From positions 1 through 64,000 of the forward strand of contig CANQRB010000003.1 of NCBI GenBank assembly GCA_947626145.1: a DNA stretch of 64,000 nucleotides. The letters are read 5' to 3'. This document shows positions 42,645 through 51,098 of this stretch, piece after piece (positions within the stretch are counted from its first letter, which is position 1; each line of letters begins with the position of its first letter). Under the pieces are notes generated by a model. The model was not told the DNA's origin, did not search any database, and saw only the letters and a list, made by a program, of their open reading frames with translations. The position numbers were made by a program, and so were the translations under genes. The stretch is from an uncultured Clostridia bacterium. GTDB taxonomy: Bacteria; Bacillota; Clostridia; UMGS1883.

Positions 42645-43823
42645 ATGGCGGGACTGCTGATCAGGCTCTTTATAAAGGACAGCGAAAATACCGGCGATCC
42701 GACGGTGCGGCGGAGCTGCGGCACCGCTCTGGCCATGCTCGGCATAGCCATCAATTTGCTGCTGTTTCTGGCAAAGCTGGCCGCCGGTCTCATCAGCGGC
42801 AGCGTCGCCGCCGTGGCCGACGCCTTCAACAACCTGAGCGACGCCGGAACAAGCATCGTGACCCTCGTGGGCTTCCGCCTCGGCGCACAGGAGCCCGACC
42901 CGCATCACCCCTACGGTCACGGGCGGTACGAGTATATTTCCGGCCTGCTGGTGTCAGTGGCCGTGCTTTTAATGGGCGTCGAGCTGCTGCGCACCGGCGT
43001 TGAAAAGATATTCCGCCCCTCCCCTACCGCCGCCGGTCCGGTACTGCTGGCGGTTCTGGGGGCGGCCATTCTGCTCAAGCTCTATATGGCGGCCTATAAC
43101 CGCAAATACGGGCGGCTGCTCAACTCCACGGCCATGAAGGCCGCCGCCGCCGACAGCCTGAGCGACTGCGCCGCCACGGGAGCGGTGCTGCTTTCGGCGC
43201 TGGTGAACCGCTTCACCGGCGTGGACGTGGACGGCTGGGCCGGTGTAGTTGTGGCGGTTTTCATACTCCGCACCGGTATCCTCTCCCTCAAGGAGACCAT
43301 CGACCCGCTGCTGGGCCGTGCCCCTGACGGAGCCATGGTGGCGAAGGTGTACGAAATAGTCAACTCCCATCCGGAGGCCCTTGGCATCCACGACCTGATA
43401 GTCCACGACTACGGCCCCGGCAGACTCATGCTCACCCTTCACGTGGAGGTGGACGGCAGCCTTGGAGTATACGAGCTCCACGACGCGGTGGACGCCATGG
43501 AACGGGAGCTGGCCGAAAGTCTGGGATGTACCGCCACCATACACATGGATCCCACCTCCCGCAATCCCGTGCCGGGCCGCACCCTTCGCGGCGAGATCAC
43601 CCGCATACTCAGGGAGAGGGTGGATTACAGGATCAGCATACATGACCTTTGGGTAGACGCGGACAGGGCGGTCATCGGCTTTGACACAGTGGTGCCCCGG
43701 GATCTCAGCCACAAGAGCGTCGAGCTGAAGGAGGAGATCTGCCGTATTGTGGAAAAGGCCTTCCCCGGCTGCAAGGCCGAGACGGCCATAGACATAGAAC
43801 TGGAAGTCAGCGAGGAAAAATAG
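42645..43823 (+). CDS. cation diffusion facilitator (CDF) family metal transporter
   Basis: A 392-residue membrane transporter exporting divalent metals by proton antiport. About six helices span residues 25-215. Metal-site residues are recognisable: VADAFNNLSDAGTSIVTLVG on helix 2 (an N-x-x-x-D site where zinc transporters carry H/D-x-x-x-D) and AAAADSLSDCAATGAVL on helix 5 (D-x-x-x-D). DPHHPYGHGRYEYISGL is the conserved loop after helix 2. The N-x-x-x-D form is more typical of Mn/Fe-type CDFs than Zn types, which is inference. The C-terminal cytoplasmic part (about 220-390) is extended beyond the usual single dimerisation domain. The ATG at 42645 follows AAGGGGG. Confidence 0.92.
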   Translation: MAGLLIRLFIKDSENTGDPTVRRSCGTALAMLGIAINLLLFLAKLAAGLISGSVAAVADAFNNLSDAGTSIVTLVGFRLGAQEPDPHHPYGHGRYEYISGLLVSVAVLLMGVELLRTGVEKIFRPSPTAAGPVLLAVLGAAILLKLYMAAYNRKYGRLLNSTAMKAAAADSLSDCAATGAVLLSALVNRFTGVDVDGWAGVVVAVFILRTGILSLKETIDPLLGRAPDGAMVAKVYEIVNSHPEALGIHDLIVHDYGPGRLMLTLHVEVDGSLGVYELHDAVDAMERELAESLGCTATIHMDPTSRNPVPGRTLRGEITRILRERVDYRISIHDLWVDADRAVIGFDTVVPRDLSHKSVELKEEICRIVEKAFPGCKAETAIDIELEVSEEK

Positions 43824-43833
43824 ACTCATTTTA

Positions 43834-44161
43834 GGGGCTGTAAAAAAAGTCGCGCAGACCGTTCAAGGGCTGAAAGCCTTTATTTAAGCCAAATTTATGT
43901 ATTGTTAAATCTGACAATAAAATCAAATTAGTGAATTGATGTGGAAAAACCGCCTTTTTACGAGAAAAGGACGGTTTTTCTTCTTATTTTATGCCCTTGA
44001 ACTACGAACGAAAATCACCCTCGGCGTACCTGTGTACGCCGTCGGGAGGGCCTGCTCGGCGGCAGGGGCCGCCTGCGCGGGCTGATTTTCGTCCGTTCTG
44101 CACGATTTTTTTGGACAGCCCCCGTGCCTCCAAGTTACATTGTGAGTTTTTTTACAGCCCC
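43834..44161. mobile_element. MITE-like element with GGGGCTGTAAAAAAA terminal inverted repeats
   Basis: A non-coding 328-bp segment bounded by GGGGCTGTAAAAAAA (43834-43848) and its exact complement (44147-44161). A second, better extended end lies inside: TCTGCACGATTTTTTTGGAC followed by AGCCCC, to 44122, complementary with few mismatches to the left end through GCAGAC. Within is a second palindrome, CGAACGAAAATCA (from 44003) with TGATTTTCGTCCGTTC (to 44098). No transposase is encoded. It may be a miniature element or two nested ones; mobility is inferred from structure. Confidence 0.6.
43944..43985 (+). terminator. intrinsic terminator inside the MITE-like element
   Basis: GAAAAACCG-CCTTTT / AAAAGG-A-CGGTTTTTC stem with one bulge and more T after it. 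It may end transcription from the CDF gene. Confidence 0.7.
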
Positions 44162-44299
44162 CATTTTTGAACAGCTCAATTTTTGCGCCGGCAGCCGAAA
44201 AAATTTTTTATTTTTATCTTCCCTTTTTGTAAATTTTGTGGTAGAATATAGTTGGCGGTAAAATCCACCAAAATTATAGGAATGAGGAGTCGAAACACA

Positions 44300-44863
44300 A
44301 TGAAGGTCCAACTGAAAAACCTGACCCTTGCGGCCATGTTCATGGCAATAGGCTTCGTGCTGCCCTTTCTGACCGGACAGATACAGGCCATCGGCAATAT
44401 GCTCTGCCCCATGCACATCCCAGTTTTGCTCTGCGGCCTGATCTGCGGCTGGAAATACGGCGCCGCCGTGGGCTTTATCCTGCCCCTGCTGCGCTCGATG
44501 ATTTTCGGAATGCCGCCCATGTACCCCACGGCAATCGCCATGGCCCTCGAGCTCATGACCTACGGTCTTGTGATAGGACTGCTGTACAGCCGTTCCCGCT
44601 GGCAGTGCGTAATCGCCCTGTACCGCTGTCTTATCGCCGCCATGCTGGCCGGCCGGGCAGTCTGGGGCATAGCGCAGGTGATACTGCTGGGTCTCGGCGG
44701 CAGCGCCTTTACGGTTAAAGCCTTCCTGGCGGGAGCGCTGCTCAACGCTATTCCCGGCATAGTGCTCCAGCTTGTGCTTATACCTGTTATAATGGTGGCC
44801 CTCAACCGCACGGGGCTGGTAAAGTTCCGCCGGGCGGAAACTGAGCCCGCAAAAGGTCTTTGA
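44300..44863 (+). CDS. ECF transporter S component (substrate-binding membrane subunit)
   Basis: A 187-residue protein with five to six hydrophobic helices, shaped like the S components of energy-coupling-factor vitamin importers. Family-like segments are LKNLTLAAMFMAIGFVLPFL at the start, GLICGWKYGAAVGFILPLLRSMIFGMP, and the C-terminal ALNAIPGIVLQLVLIPVI-like helix. The LAGRAVWG segment recalls the riboflavin/pantothenate-type group, but no vitamin riboswitch is seen upstream and the substrate is undetermined. The ATP-binding A/A' and T subunits are absent, so it would use shared modules. The ATG at 44300 follows GAGGAG. Confidence 0.83.
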   Translation: MKVQLKNLTLAAMFMAIGFVLPFLTGQIQAIGNMLCPMHIPVLLCGLICGWKYGAAVGFILPLLRSMIFGMPPMYPTAIAMALELMTYGLVIGLLYSRSRWQCVIALYRCLIAAMLAGRAVWGIAQVILLGLGGSAFTVKAFLAGALLNAIPGIVLQLVLIPVIMVALNRTGLVKFRRAETEPAKGL

Positions 44864-44906
44864 TAACGCAAAAATCTATCAGAAAAAAGTGAGGAATTAA
44901 AAAGGC

Positions 44907-45767
44907 ATGAATAAAATAACCCGGGGCTATTATACGGGAGAACGCCCCCTGTTTGGCGAGCGTGACCTGACAATCGAGGACACCATCTTCACCGACGGAG
45001 AATCTCCGCTCAAGGAAAGCTCGGAAATCAGGCTTTACAATTCCATGTTCAAGTGGAAGTACCCCCTGTGGTATTCAAAAAACATATACGCCAAGGGCTG
45101 CGTATGGTTCGAAACGGCCCGTGCGGGCGTATGGTACACCGACATGATCACCGCGGAGGACTGCCAGATAGATGCGCCCAAAAACTTCCGCCGCTGCCGC
45201 GGAGTCACTCTCAGGGATGTATCATTCCCCAACGCGGAGGAAACCCTGTGGAGCTGCCGCGACGTCACCCTCGAAAACGTGACGGCCAGGGGCGACTACT
45301 TCGCCATGAACAGCGCGGACATGAAAATCGACGGCCTGACGCTGTACGGCAACTACTCCTTTGACGGAGTGAAAAACGCGGAGATACGCAATTCCCGGCT
45401 TCTCTCCAAAGACGCCTTCTGGAACAGCGAAAACGTGACCGTCTGCGATTCCTTTATATCCGGCGAATACCTGGGCTGGAACGCAAAAAACCTGACGCTG
45501 GTCAACTGTACGGTGGAAAGCCTTCAGGGTATGTGCTACATAGATAACCTCGTAATGAAAAACTGCAAGCTCATCAACACCACCCTCGCCTTTGAGTATT
45601 CCACGGTGGAGGCGGAAATAATCGGCAAAATCGACAGCGTTTTCAACCCATCCGGCGGCAGAATAACAGCGGACAGCATAGGCGAGCTCACGGTGGAAAG
45701 GGACAGAGTCGATCCGACAAAGACCGTTATCGTGTGCAGAGACCGTTCACAAAAGGAGGCCTGCTGA
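44907..45767 (+). CDS. DUF3737 family protein (predicted right-handed beta-helix)
   Basis: A 286-residue protein matching the DUF3737 family by its N-terminus (YYTGERPLFGERDLTIEDTIFTDGESPLKES) and by repeated short strands of the type N-V-T-x-x-x-S-x-x-S-G-E and L-V-N-C-T-V. The pattern predicts a right-handed parallel beta-helix. No signal peptide is visible, so it is likely cytosolic. No catalytic motif or known activity. It overlaps the next gene, a PLP-dependent C-S lyase/aminotransferase, at TGATG, so the two are translationally coupled; family members are often found with such enzymes. Confidence 0.9.
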   Translation: MNKITRGYYTGERPLFGERDLTIEDTIFTDGESPLKESSEIRLYNSMFKWKYPLWYSKNIYAKGCVWFETARAGVWYTDMITAEDCQIDAPKNFRRCRGVTLRDVSFPNAEETLWSCRDVTLENVTARGDYFAMNSADMKIDGLTLYGNYSFDGVKNAEIRNSRLLSKDAFWNSENVTVCDSFISGEYLGWNAKNLTLVNCTVESLQGMCYIDNLVMKNCKLINTTLAFEYSTVEAEIIGKIDSVFNPSGGRITADSIGELTVERDRVDPTKTVIVCRDRSQKEAC

Positions 45768-46948
45768 TGAGATACGACTTTGACACCGCCCCCGACCGGC
45801 GGAACACAAGCTCCCTCAAATGGGACGTGGCGGAGCGCGAACTGCCCATGTGGGTGGCCGACATGGATTTTGCCGCCGCGCCGGAAATCCTCGAGGAATT
45901 GAGAAAGCGCCTTTCCCACGGGGTTTTCGGCTATTCCGTAATTCCGGAGGAATGGTACGGGGCCATCTGCGGCTGGTGGCGGGAGCGCCATTCCTTCCAA
46001 ATGGAAAAAGACTGGCTTATCTTCTGCACAGGCGTCGTTCCGGCCCTGTCCTCAATCGTGCGGAAGCTGACGACAGTGGGCGAAAACGTGCTTATTCAAA
46101 CGCCTGTCTACAATATTTTTTTCAACTCCATTTTAAATAACGGCAGGAACGTCCTCGAAAGCCCCCTGCGCTATGAGGACGGCCGCTATTCCATAGATTT
46201 TGAGGAGCTGGAGCGCAAGCTCGCCGACCCTCAGACAAGTCTGATGATACTCTGCAATCCTCACAACCCCATCGGAAAGATCTGGGACAGAGAAACACTG
46301 GCCGAAATCGGCCGTCTGGCCGCAAAGCATCATGTGATTGTGGTGTCGGATGAAATACACTGCGATTTGACCGACCCCGGGAAGGAATATGTCCCGTTCG
46401 CGTCCGTAAACGAGGAATGTCGGCGGAACAGCGTCACCTGCATCGCCCCCACCAAAACCTTCAATCTGGCTGGACTCCAGACCGCCGCCGTATGTGTTCC
46501 CGATCCGGTGCTTCGGCACAGGGTATGGCGCGGGCTAAATACCGACGAGGTGGCCGAACCCAACGCCTTTGCAATTCCGGCGGCAATAGCCGCCTTCACA
46601 AAGGGCGGCGGCTGGCTCGACGGGCTCAGAGAATACCTCTTTGAAAACAAACGAACCGTGGCCGGTTTTCTTGAGGAGCGTCTGCCCGATATACGGCTCG
46701 TACCCTCGGAGGCCACATATCTGCTCTGGCTGGACTGCGGCGAAATATGCGCCGACGCTTCGGAGCTGCAAAAAAGCCTCCGGCGGGAAACAGGTCTGTA
46801 CCTGTCCGCCGGAAGCCAGTACGGACAAACGGGGAAAAGCTTTCTGCGAATGAACATCGCCTGCCCCCGCGCCACTCTCATTGACGGACTGACACGGCTC
46901 TGCGACGGGGTGAACCGGTTTTGCGGCCGCCCGGCACAAGGCAGCTGA
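45767..46948 (+). CDS. MalY/PatB-type PLP-dependent cystathionine beta-lyase/aminotransferase
   Basis: A 393-residue fold-type I PLP enzyme. The PLP Lys is in APTKTFNLAGLQTA; other hallmarks are ELPMWVADMDFAAAPEI at the N-terminus, NPHNPIGKIW and VVSDEIHCDLT. This set marks the MalY/PatB group, which cleaves cystathionine or cysteine conjugates (and in E. coli MalY also modulates the maltose regulator). It begins inside the stop codon of the DUF3737 gene. Substrate is not determined; sulfur amino-acid metabolism is most likely. Confidence 0.92.
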   Translation: MRYDFDTAPDRRNTSSLKWDVAERELPMWVADMDFAAAPEILEELRKRLSHGVFGYSVIPEEWYGAICGWWRERHSFQMEKDWLIFCTGVVPALSSIVRKLTTVGENVLIQTPVYNIFFNSILNNGRNVLESPLRYEDGRYSIDFEELERKLADPQTSLMILCNPHNPIGKIWDRETLAEIGRLAAKHHVIVVSDEIHCDLTDPGKEYVPFASVNEECRRNSVTCIAPTKTFNLAGLQTAAVCVPDPVLRHRVWRGLNTDEVAEPNAFAIPAAIAAFTKGGGWLDGLREYLFENKRTVAGFLEERLPDIRLVPSEATYLLWLDCGEICADASELQKSLRRETGLYLSAGSQYGQTGKSFLRMNIACPRATLIDGLTRLCDGVNRFCGRPAQGS

Positions 46949-46976
46949 TACTAATCCGTTTTTTACTGTTTTCATC

Positions 46977-47005
46977 TTGAAAAAACGGACAAATTGTGAT
47001 ATAAT
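46977..47005 (+). promoter_or_regulatory. promoter of the LytTR response regulator
   Basis: TTGAAA-17-TATAAT, 33 bp before the ATG at 47039. Confidence 0.82.
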
Positions 47006-47038
47006 AGTATAAATACGCGTTGGAGGAGAGTGGCAGGC

Positions 47039-47755
47039 ATGTACAACTTTGCACTTTGTGACGACGACACAGATTTCTGCAATGAATTTAAGGACAGGCT
47101 GGCCGCTATTCTGGCGGGCAAGGCCATCAGGTATGAGCTGACCTGCTTCGACAGCGCCGAAAAATTTTTGGCGGCTCTGGACGGTGGCCGCTTCGATTTG
47201 ATTTTTCTCGACATAATGCTCGGCGACACGAACGGAATGGATATTGCCAAAGCCATCAGAGAGAAAAACTACGGCTGCGACATCGTGTTTATATCTTCAT
47301 ACAGGGATTTTGCCTTTGACAGCTACGATGTACGGCCCCTGCACTATCTTGACAAGTCGCCCGGCATCGGCCGTCTGGAGGAAGCGCTCAACCGCTTTCT
47401 TGAAAAAAGCTCCGGCGCGACGATCTATCTGACCAACTCAAGGGGAGCGCTCGCGCTGAACCTTGCGGACATATTATATTTCGAGGTGTTCGGTCACGAC
47501 CTGACCATACACAAGAGCGACGGGACAAAGCTGCGCTACAGCGGGACGCTGAAGGACATGGAGGATATGCTGCCGCCGTCGTTATTTGTGCGCACCCAAA
47601 GGAGCTTTCTGGTAAACCTCGGCCATGTTAAGGAGATCACCCGCCACGAGGTGATACTTACCGACGGCGAGTCGGTGTCCATCGGCCGGGGAAAGTACGA
47701 CACCGTGAGGCTGCGGTTTTTGGACTATGTCGCCAAAAAGAACGCCTTCGGATAA
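47039..47755 (+). CDS. LytTR-family response regulator
   Basis: A 238-residue two-component regulator. The receiver domain (1-120) has the acidic pocket CDDD (7-10) and phospho-acceptor Asp58 in FDLIFLDIMLGD; the switch Ser is in DIVFISSYRDF. The C-terminal LytTR DNA-binding domain (about 135-238) shows ILYFEVFGHDLTIHKSDG, FVRTQRSFLVNLGHVKEI and ILTDGESVSIGRGKYD, as in AgrA and VirR. The ATG at 47039 is about 10 bp after GGAGGAG; a GTG three codons earlier is too close to that site. A GHKL kinase converges on it with 12 bp between stops, so the pair is likely cognate. Confidence 0.93.
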   Translation: MYNFALCDDDTDFCNEFKDRLAAILAGKAIRYELTCFDSAEKFLAALDGGRFDLIFLDIMLGDTNGMDIAKAIREKNYGCDIVFISSYRDFAFDSYDVRPLHYLDKSPGIGRLEEALNRFLEKSSGATIYLTNSRGALALNLADILYFEVFGHDLTIHKSDGTKLRYSGTLKDMEDMLPPSLFVRTQRSFLVNLGHVKEITRHEVILTDGESVSIGRGKYDTVRLRFLDYVAKKNAFG

Positions 47756-47767
47756 GGCCGTCCGGGC

Positions 47768-49636
47768 TCATATATTCAGGTAGGCCGTCACGGCAAAGGC
47801 CGAGGGCTTTTGCTCCGCCTTGACCACGCCGCCGTATTTTTCAGCCACACGGGCCATATTTTTCATGCCATAGCCGCTTTCCGTCTGTCCCTCACCGGCG
47901 GGGCGGCTGTTTTCGCAGCCTATGAAAAGCAGGCTGCCGTCAAGGGACATCTTAATTTTGATAAATCTTTCGTCCTCACCGTCCATACGTTCGCAGGCGT
48001 TTACGGCGTTTTCCAGCAGATTGGTTATCAGAACGCAGAGATCGCTGTCGGGCACGGAAAGGGTCTCGGGCAGATCAAAGCTGTATCTCACACTGACTCC
48101 CTCCCGGGCCGCCCTGTCAAGGTAAGCTCCGGCGATAACGTTGACCATCATGTTTTTGCTGTATCTGGCGGCAGGCAGACTGTCAAGATCCTCCTCCACC
48201 GACGAGATATAGCTGTCCGCCCCGTCGGCGTCGCCGTTTTTCAACATTCCATGCAGGGCCAGCAGGTGGTGCTTCATTTCATGACGGGCGGCGTTAGTGG
48301 CCCTTTCCGCCGCCTCCATGCGGCGGTAGCTCTCCATGGCCTGCCGGTTTTTTTCCTCCAGAACGAGCATGGTTTCTCTGGTGCGGAGGGTTCTCTTTAT
48401 AAACTCAATTATCACCGCCGCCGTGACGGTAATCGCGCACACATGGGAAATAAACACCGCAAGAGGATAAAAGTACCCTTTGAGAGGCTGTATAATTATC
48501 TGAATTAAATACATCGAAACGGCCCAGTTCCAGTGAGCGCTGTTCATAACGATACATACGACCGCCGTGACCACGGCTATTAAAGAGTAAAGTACGACGT
48601 CGGCTCTTTTGGGCCGCCTTTCTTTTTTCAGCTTCAATTCGGCGATTACCATGGCCAGAGCCAAAAGATACAGCAGCATTATGACGGGAGCGGAGGCCTT
48701 GCCGTAAAACGGGCCGTTGGTCAGCCGGAACAATATAAGCCTGACGCTGTCAACCACGAACCACAACGCCGTGGCTCCGGCCAGCACCCACCTCCGCCAC
48801 GAGGTGAGACAGAACGCCGCAAACATCAGCAGCGGGGCGATATACATTTCACAGACAAAGTCAAGCATATTGAACTTTTCAAACAGAAGGCTGTAGGTTC
48901 CCGCAATAGACGAAAAGGCCTGATCGAGGAAGAGCATGATATAAAACAGGGTCAGCAGGAGCACCTTTTTGTCGGCCTTGCCGTTGGATATATCCAAAAT
49001 ATAGATCAAAGCCGTGAGGAAAGCGAGAATAGCGCACATCGTGGCGAGGGAAATGGGACGCACGTTTTCCACCGATGTGACCGAAAACATGGTATCAACG
49101 CTGCACAGATACGGGAAAATCGGAATTATATCCACGGTTTCCGACGGGAAATAGCTGACCACGGTCAGCTCGCGGCCAAGGTAGTCCTCCGGCAGATTTA
49201 TCACATAGTTCCCGGCCCTGCACGGAGCCATGCCCTCGGTCACGACAAAGCCGTTCCCGTCCCTCGGCGCGCCCTCAAAGCTGGTGAAGAACAGCTCTCC
49301 GTCCAGCAGAATGTCCACACCGCAAAAGACGTCATACACATAAAACCCCAGCCGTGCGCCGTCCATTTTCTCCTTCAGAGTTCTCACGGCTCTGACCGCA
49401 CGGGCGCTTTCTCCGGGGAAGCTCACGGTAAATTCATCCAGAATGACAGGCACGACGGGCCTGACACTGTCGCCGGAAACGATCTCGTATTCCCAACCGG
49501 TGTCGCCGCCGGGATTCATATCTATATCGACTATATTAGTCCGCCCGAGAAGCGAGAACACCGTAATAATAAACATTACGACGGCAAGGGCAGCGGCTGT
49601 GCCTATAATACACTGTCTTTTTTGTTCAGGCGTCAT
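47768..49636 (-). CDS. membrane sensor histidine kinase with GHKL ATPase domain
   Basis: A 622-residue kinase. One helix (about 10-31) is followed by an extracellular domain of about 160 residues (beta-rich, with VILLDGELFFTSFEG-like strands) and then about seven hydrophobic helices (about 195-420), a 7TMR-DISM-like layout. A coiled linker leads to the dimerisation/phospho-acceptor helix ARHEMKHHLLALHGML (His near 453). The GHKL ATPase domain has the N box NLLENAVNAC (about 539) and a G box around GYGMKNM. Such kinases usually pair with LytTR regulators; here the regulator lies head-on at 47039. The ligand is unknown; the large sensor domain argues against a simple AgrC peptide receptor. Confidence 0.9.
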   Translation of the reverse strand: MTPEQKRQCIIGTAAALAVVMFIITVFSLLGRTNIVDIDMNPGGDTGWEYEIVSGDSVRPVVPVILDEFTVSFPGESARAVRAVRTLKEKMDGARLGFYVYDVFCGVDILLDGELFFTSFEGAPRDGNGFVVTEGMAPCRAGNYVINLPEDYLGRELTVVSYFPSETVDIIPIFPYLCSVDTMFSVTSVENVRPISLATMCAILAFLTALIYILDISNGKADKKVLLLTLFYIMLFLDQAFSSIAGTYSLLFEKFNMLDFVCEMYIAPLLMFAAFCLTSWRRWVLAGATALWFVVDSVRLILFRLTNGPFYGKASAPVIMLLYLLALAMVIAELKLKKERRPKRADVVLYSLIAVVTAVVCIVMNSAHWNWAVSMYLIQIIIQPLKGYFYPLAVFISHVCAITVTAAVIIEFIKRTLRTRETMLVLEEKNRQAMESYRRMEAAERATNAARHEMKHHLLALHGMLKNGDADGADSYISSVEEDLDSLPAARYSKNMMVNVIAGAYLDRAAREGVSVRYSFDLPETLSVPDSDLCVLITNLLENAVNACERMDGEDERFIKIKMSLDGSLLFIGCENSRPAGEGQTESGYGMKNMARVAEKYGGVVKAEQKPSAFAVTAYLNI

Positions 49637-49747
49637 GACCCCGCCTCCTTTTTTATTATTATCTCATAACACCGGCGATTTGTCAAGGATTAAATAAGAC
49701 ACAGCGCCGCCGCGGTCATGAGGACGGCGGCGGCACAGGGACAAGAA

Positions 49748-50758
49748 TTATTTTGCCTTCTTATTTTTGAATATAAGCGAGAACAGCCTGAAGAATGCGG
49801 GAACACCGGCCACGAACCAGAATACGCAGATAAACTGGGTCAGGGCCTTGACGGGGCCCTCGGCCATACCGGCGGCTATCATCGTCTTGGTAAGCACGTC
49901 GCCCACGTAAGTGTTCACCAGCATAAAGGTGACCGCGCCAAAGGCAAAGCGAACAACCTTCTCGGCTCCGCCGACCTCGGTGGAAAAGCGGATTAACCGG
50001 CGCTCAATAAACCAGCCGATGAAAAAGCCCAGTCCCATTCCGGCGTTTTTGAAGGAATCGACCGCCATTTTTGTGGGATTGACAATGAGCTCCCCGGCGT
50101 CGTTATAGTCCATGGGATAGGTGCTGAGGGGCTTAATTGCGGCGTAGGCTATCAGCAGCACACAAAGTGCAATTCCTCCGGCCAGAACCCACACATCGGC
50201 CCCGGGCTTTTTATCCAAAAGCTCCATGACCTTGTTTACGACAAAAAGCATAACGGCGGCCAGCGCTATGGCGACGATTACATCCTGCGGAGTATGTACA
50301 CCCAGATAGTTGCGGGAAAAGCCTATCAGCAGCACCGCAATAACCAACAGTATGCGGCACCAAAGGGGGTTCTTTTTGCCAGCGTAGGTCTTGCCGTAGG
50401 CGAGGCCGCCCCAGACGGCGGTGGCGTTGCCGGCGTGTCCGCTGGGGAAGGAATAGCCGGTGGCCTCGGCCATGGCCGCGGGTACGGGCTGCACCCGGGC
50501 GTCCCTTATCCACGGGCGGTAAGCGCAGGCCGTTATTTTGAGAAAGCCGTTGAGCACACGGTTTGTGTACAGCGTCATCGTCATAAAAATACCCTGACGC
50601 TTGTCAATACACCAATACACCAATCCCAGTATCATCATCAGGATCGGCGAGCTGACCGAGGTCTCGCCCAGCCGGGTAATCGCCTCGAAAAAGCCGTCCA
50701 GCACTCCTCCGGTGGCCTCTCTGAAGTTCTGAAGCAAAAGCAGATAGCTTATGTCCAT
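49748..50758 (-). CDS. PAP2-family membrane phosphatase
   Basis: A 336-residue membrane protein with the three motifs of the phosphatidate phosphatase/undecaprenyl-pyrophosphate phosphatase family: KITACAYRP (74-82), PSGHA (105-109, catalytic His) and SRNYLGVHTPQD (148-159, nucleophile His). About eight hydrophobic helices. It could recycle undecaprenyl pyrophosphate or act on phospholipid phosphates; the motifs do not settle this. The C-terminal half (about 180-330) extends the usual 200-residue core with extra helices. It starts behind a CGAGGAGGA site and is divergent from the 5'-nucleotidase gene. Confidence 0.9.
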   Translation of the reverse strand: MDISYLLLLQNFREATGGVLDGFFEAITRLGETSVSSPILMMILGLVYWCIDKRQGIFMTMTLYTNRVLNGFLKITACAYRPWIRDARVQPVPAAMAEATGYSFPSGHAGNATAVWGGLAYGKTYAGKKNPLWCRILLVIAVLLIGFSRNYLGVHTPQDVIVAIALAAVMLFVVNKVMELLDKKPGADVWVLAGGIALCVLLIAYAAIKPLSTYPMDYNDAGELIVNPTKMAVDSFKNAGMGLGFFIGWFIERRLIRFSTEVGGAEKVVRFAFGAVTFMLVNTYVGDVLTKTMIAAGMAEGPVKALTQFICVFWFVAGVPAFFRLFSLIFKNKKAK

Positions 50759-51098
50759 AAAAATCCTCCTCGTATTTTTTTATTATTCTAACATTAATTG
50801 TCTGAAAAATCAAGACATTTTACACAAAAAGCATTTACACGGCGTAAAAGGCTCAAACGCCGGCCCAAAGCATGCATTTTATGCGGAGGCGATGACGTTT
50901 TGCGCCTTTTTTATTGACATTCCCAATAAAAAGGTGTATAATATATTATTGCTTATAAAGGGCAAACGGTGTGAAAACACATATTGCTCAGCACAAAAAC
51001 CGCCAAAGAGCCTCAACCCGGCCCGCACATTTTACAGCAGCGGTCTTTTGGCGGTACTGCCTTAAAATTTTATTTTATACAATAAGGAGAGATCAAAC
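50759..51098. other. divergent intergenic region with hairpins
   Basis: This 340-bp gap separates the PAP2 gene from the 5'-nucleotidase. It contains an imperfect AAAAGGCTCAAACG...CGTTTTGCGCCTTTTTT inverted repeat (50846-50912), the plus-strand promoter at 50914, and a transcribed leader of about 150 nt with an ACCGCCAAAGA/TCTTTTGGCGGT stem (50999-51055, 34-nt loop). No gene and no riboswitch class recognised. Confidence 0.6.
50914..50942 (+). promoter_or_regulatory. sigma-A promoter of the 5'-nucleotidase gene
   Basis: Perfect TTGACA-17-TATAAT, about 157 bp before the start codon. Confidence 0.9.

Noticed and set aside
50943-51098. c-di-GMP-I riboswitch upstream of the 5'-nucleotidase
   Set aside because: Only GGGCAAAC and a GAAA-capped stem match. 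The GGACGCAAAGCC core and tetraloop receptor are not found.
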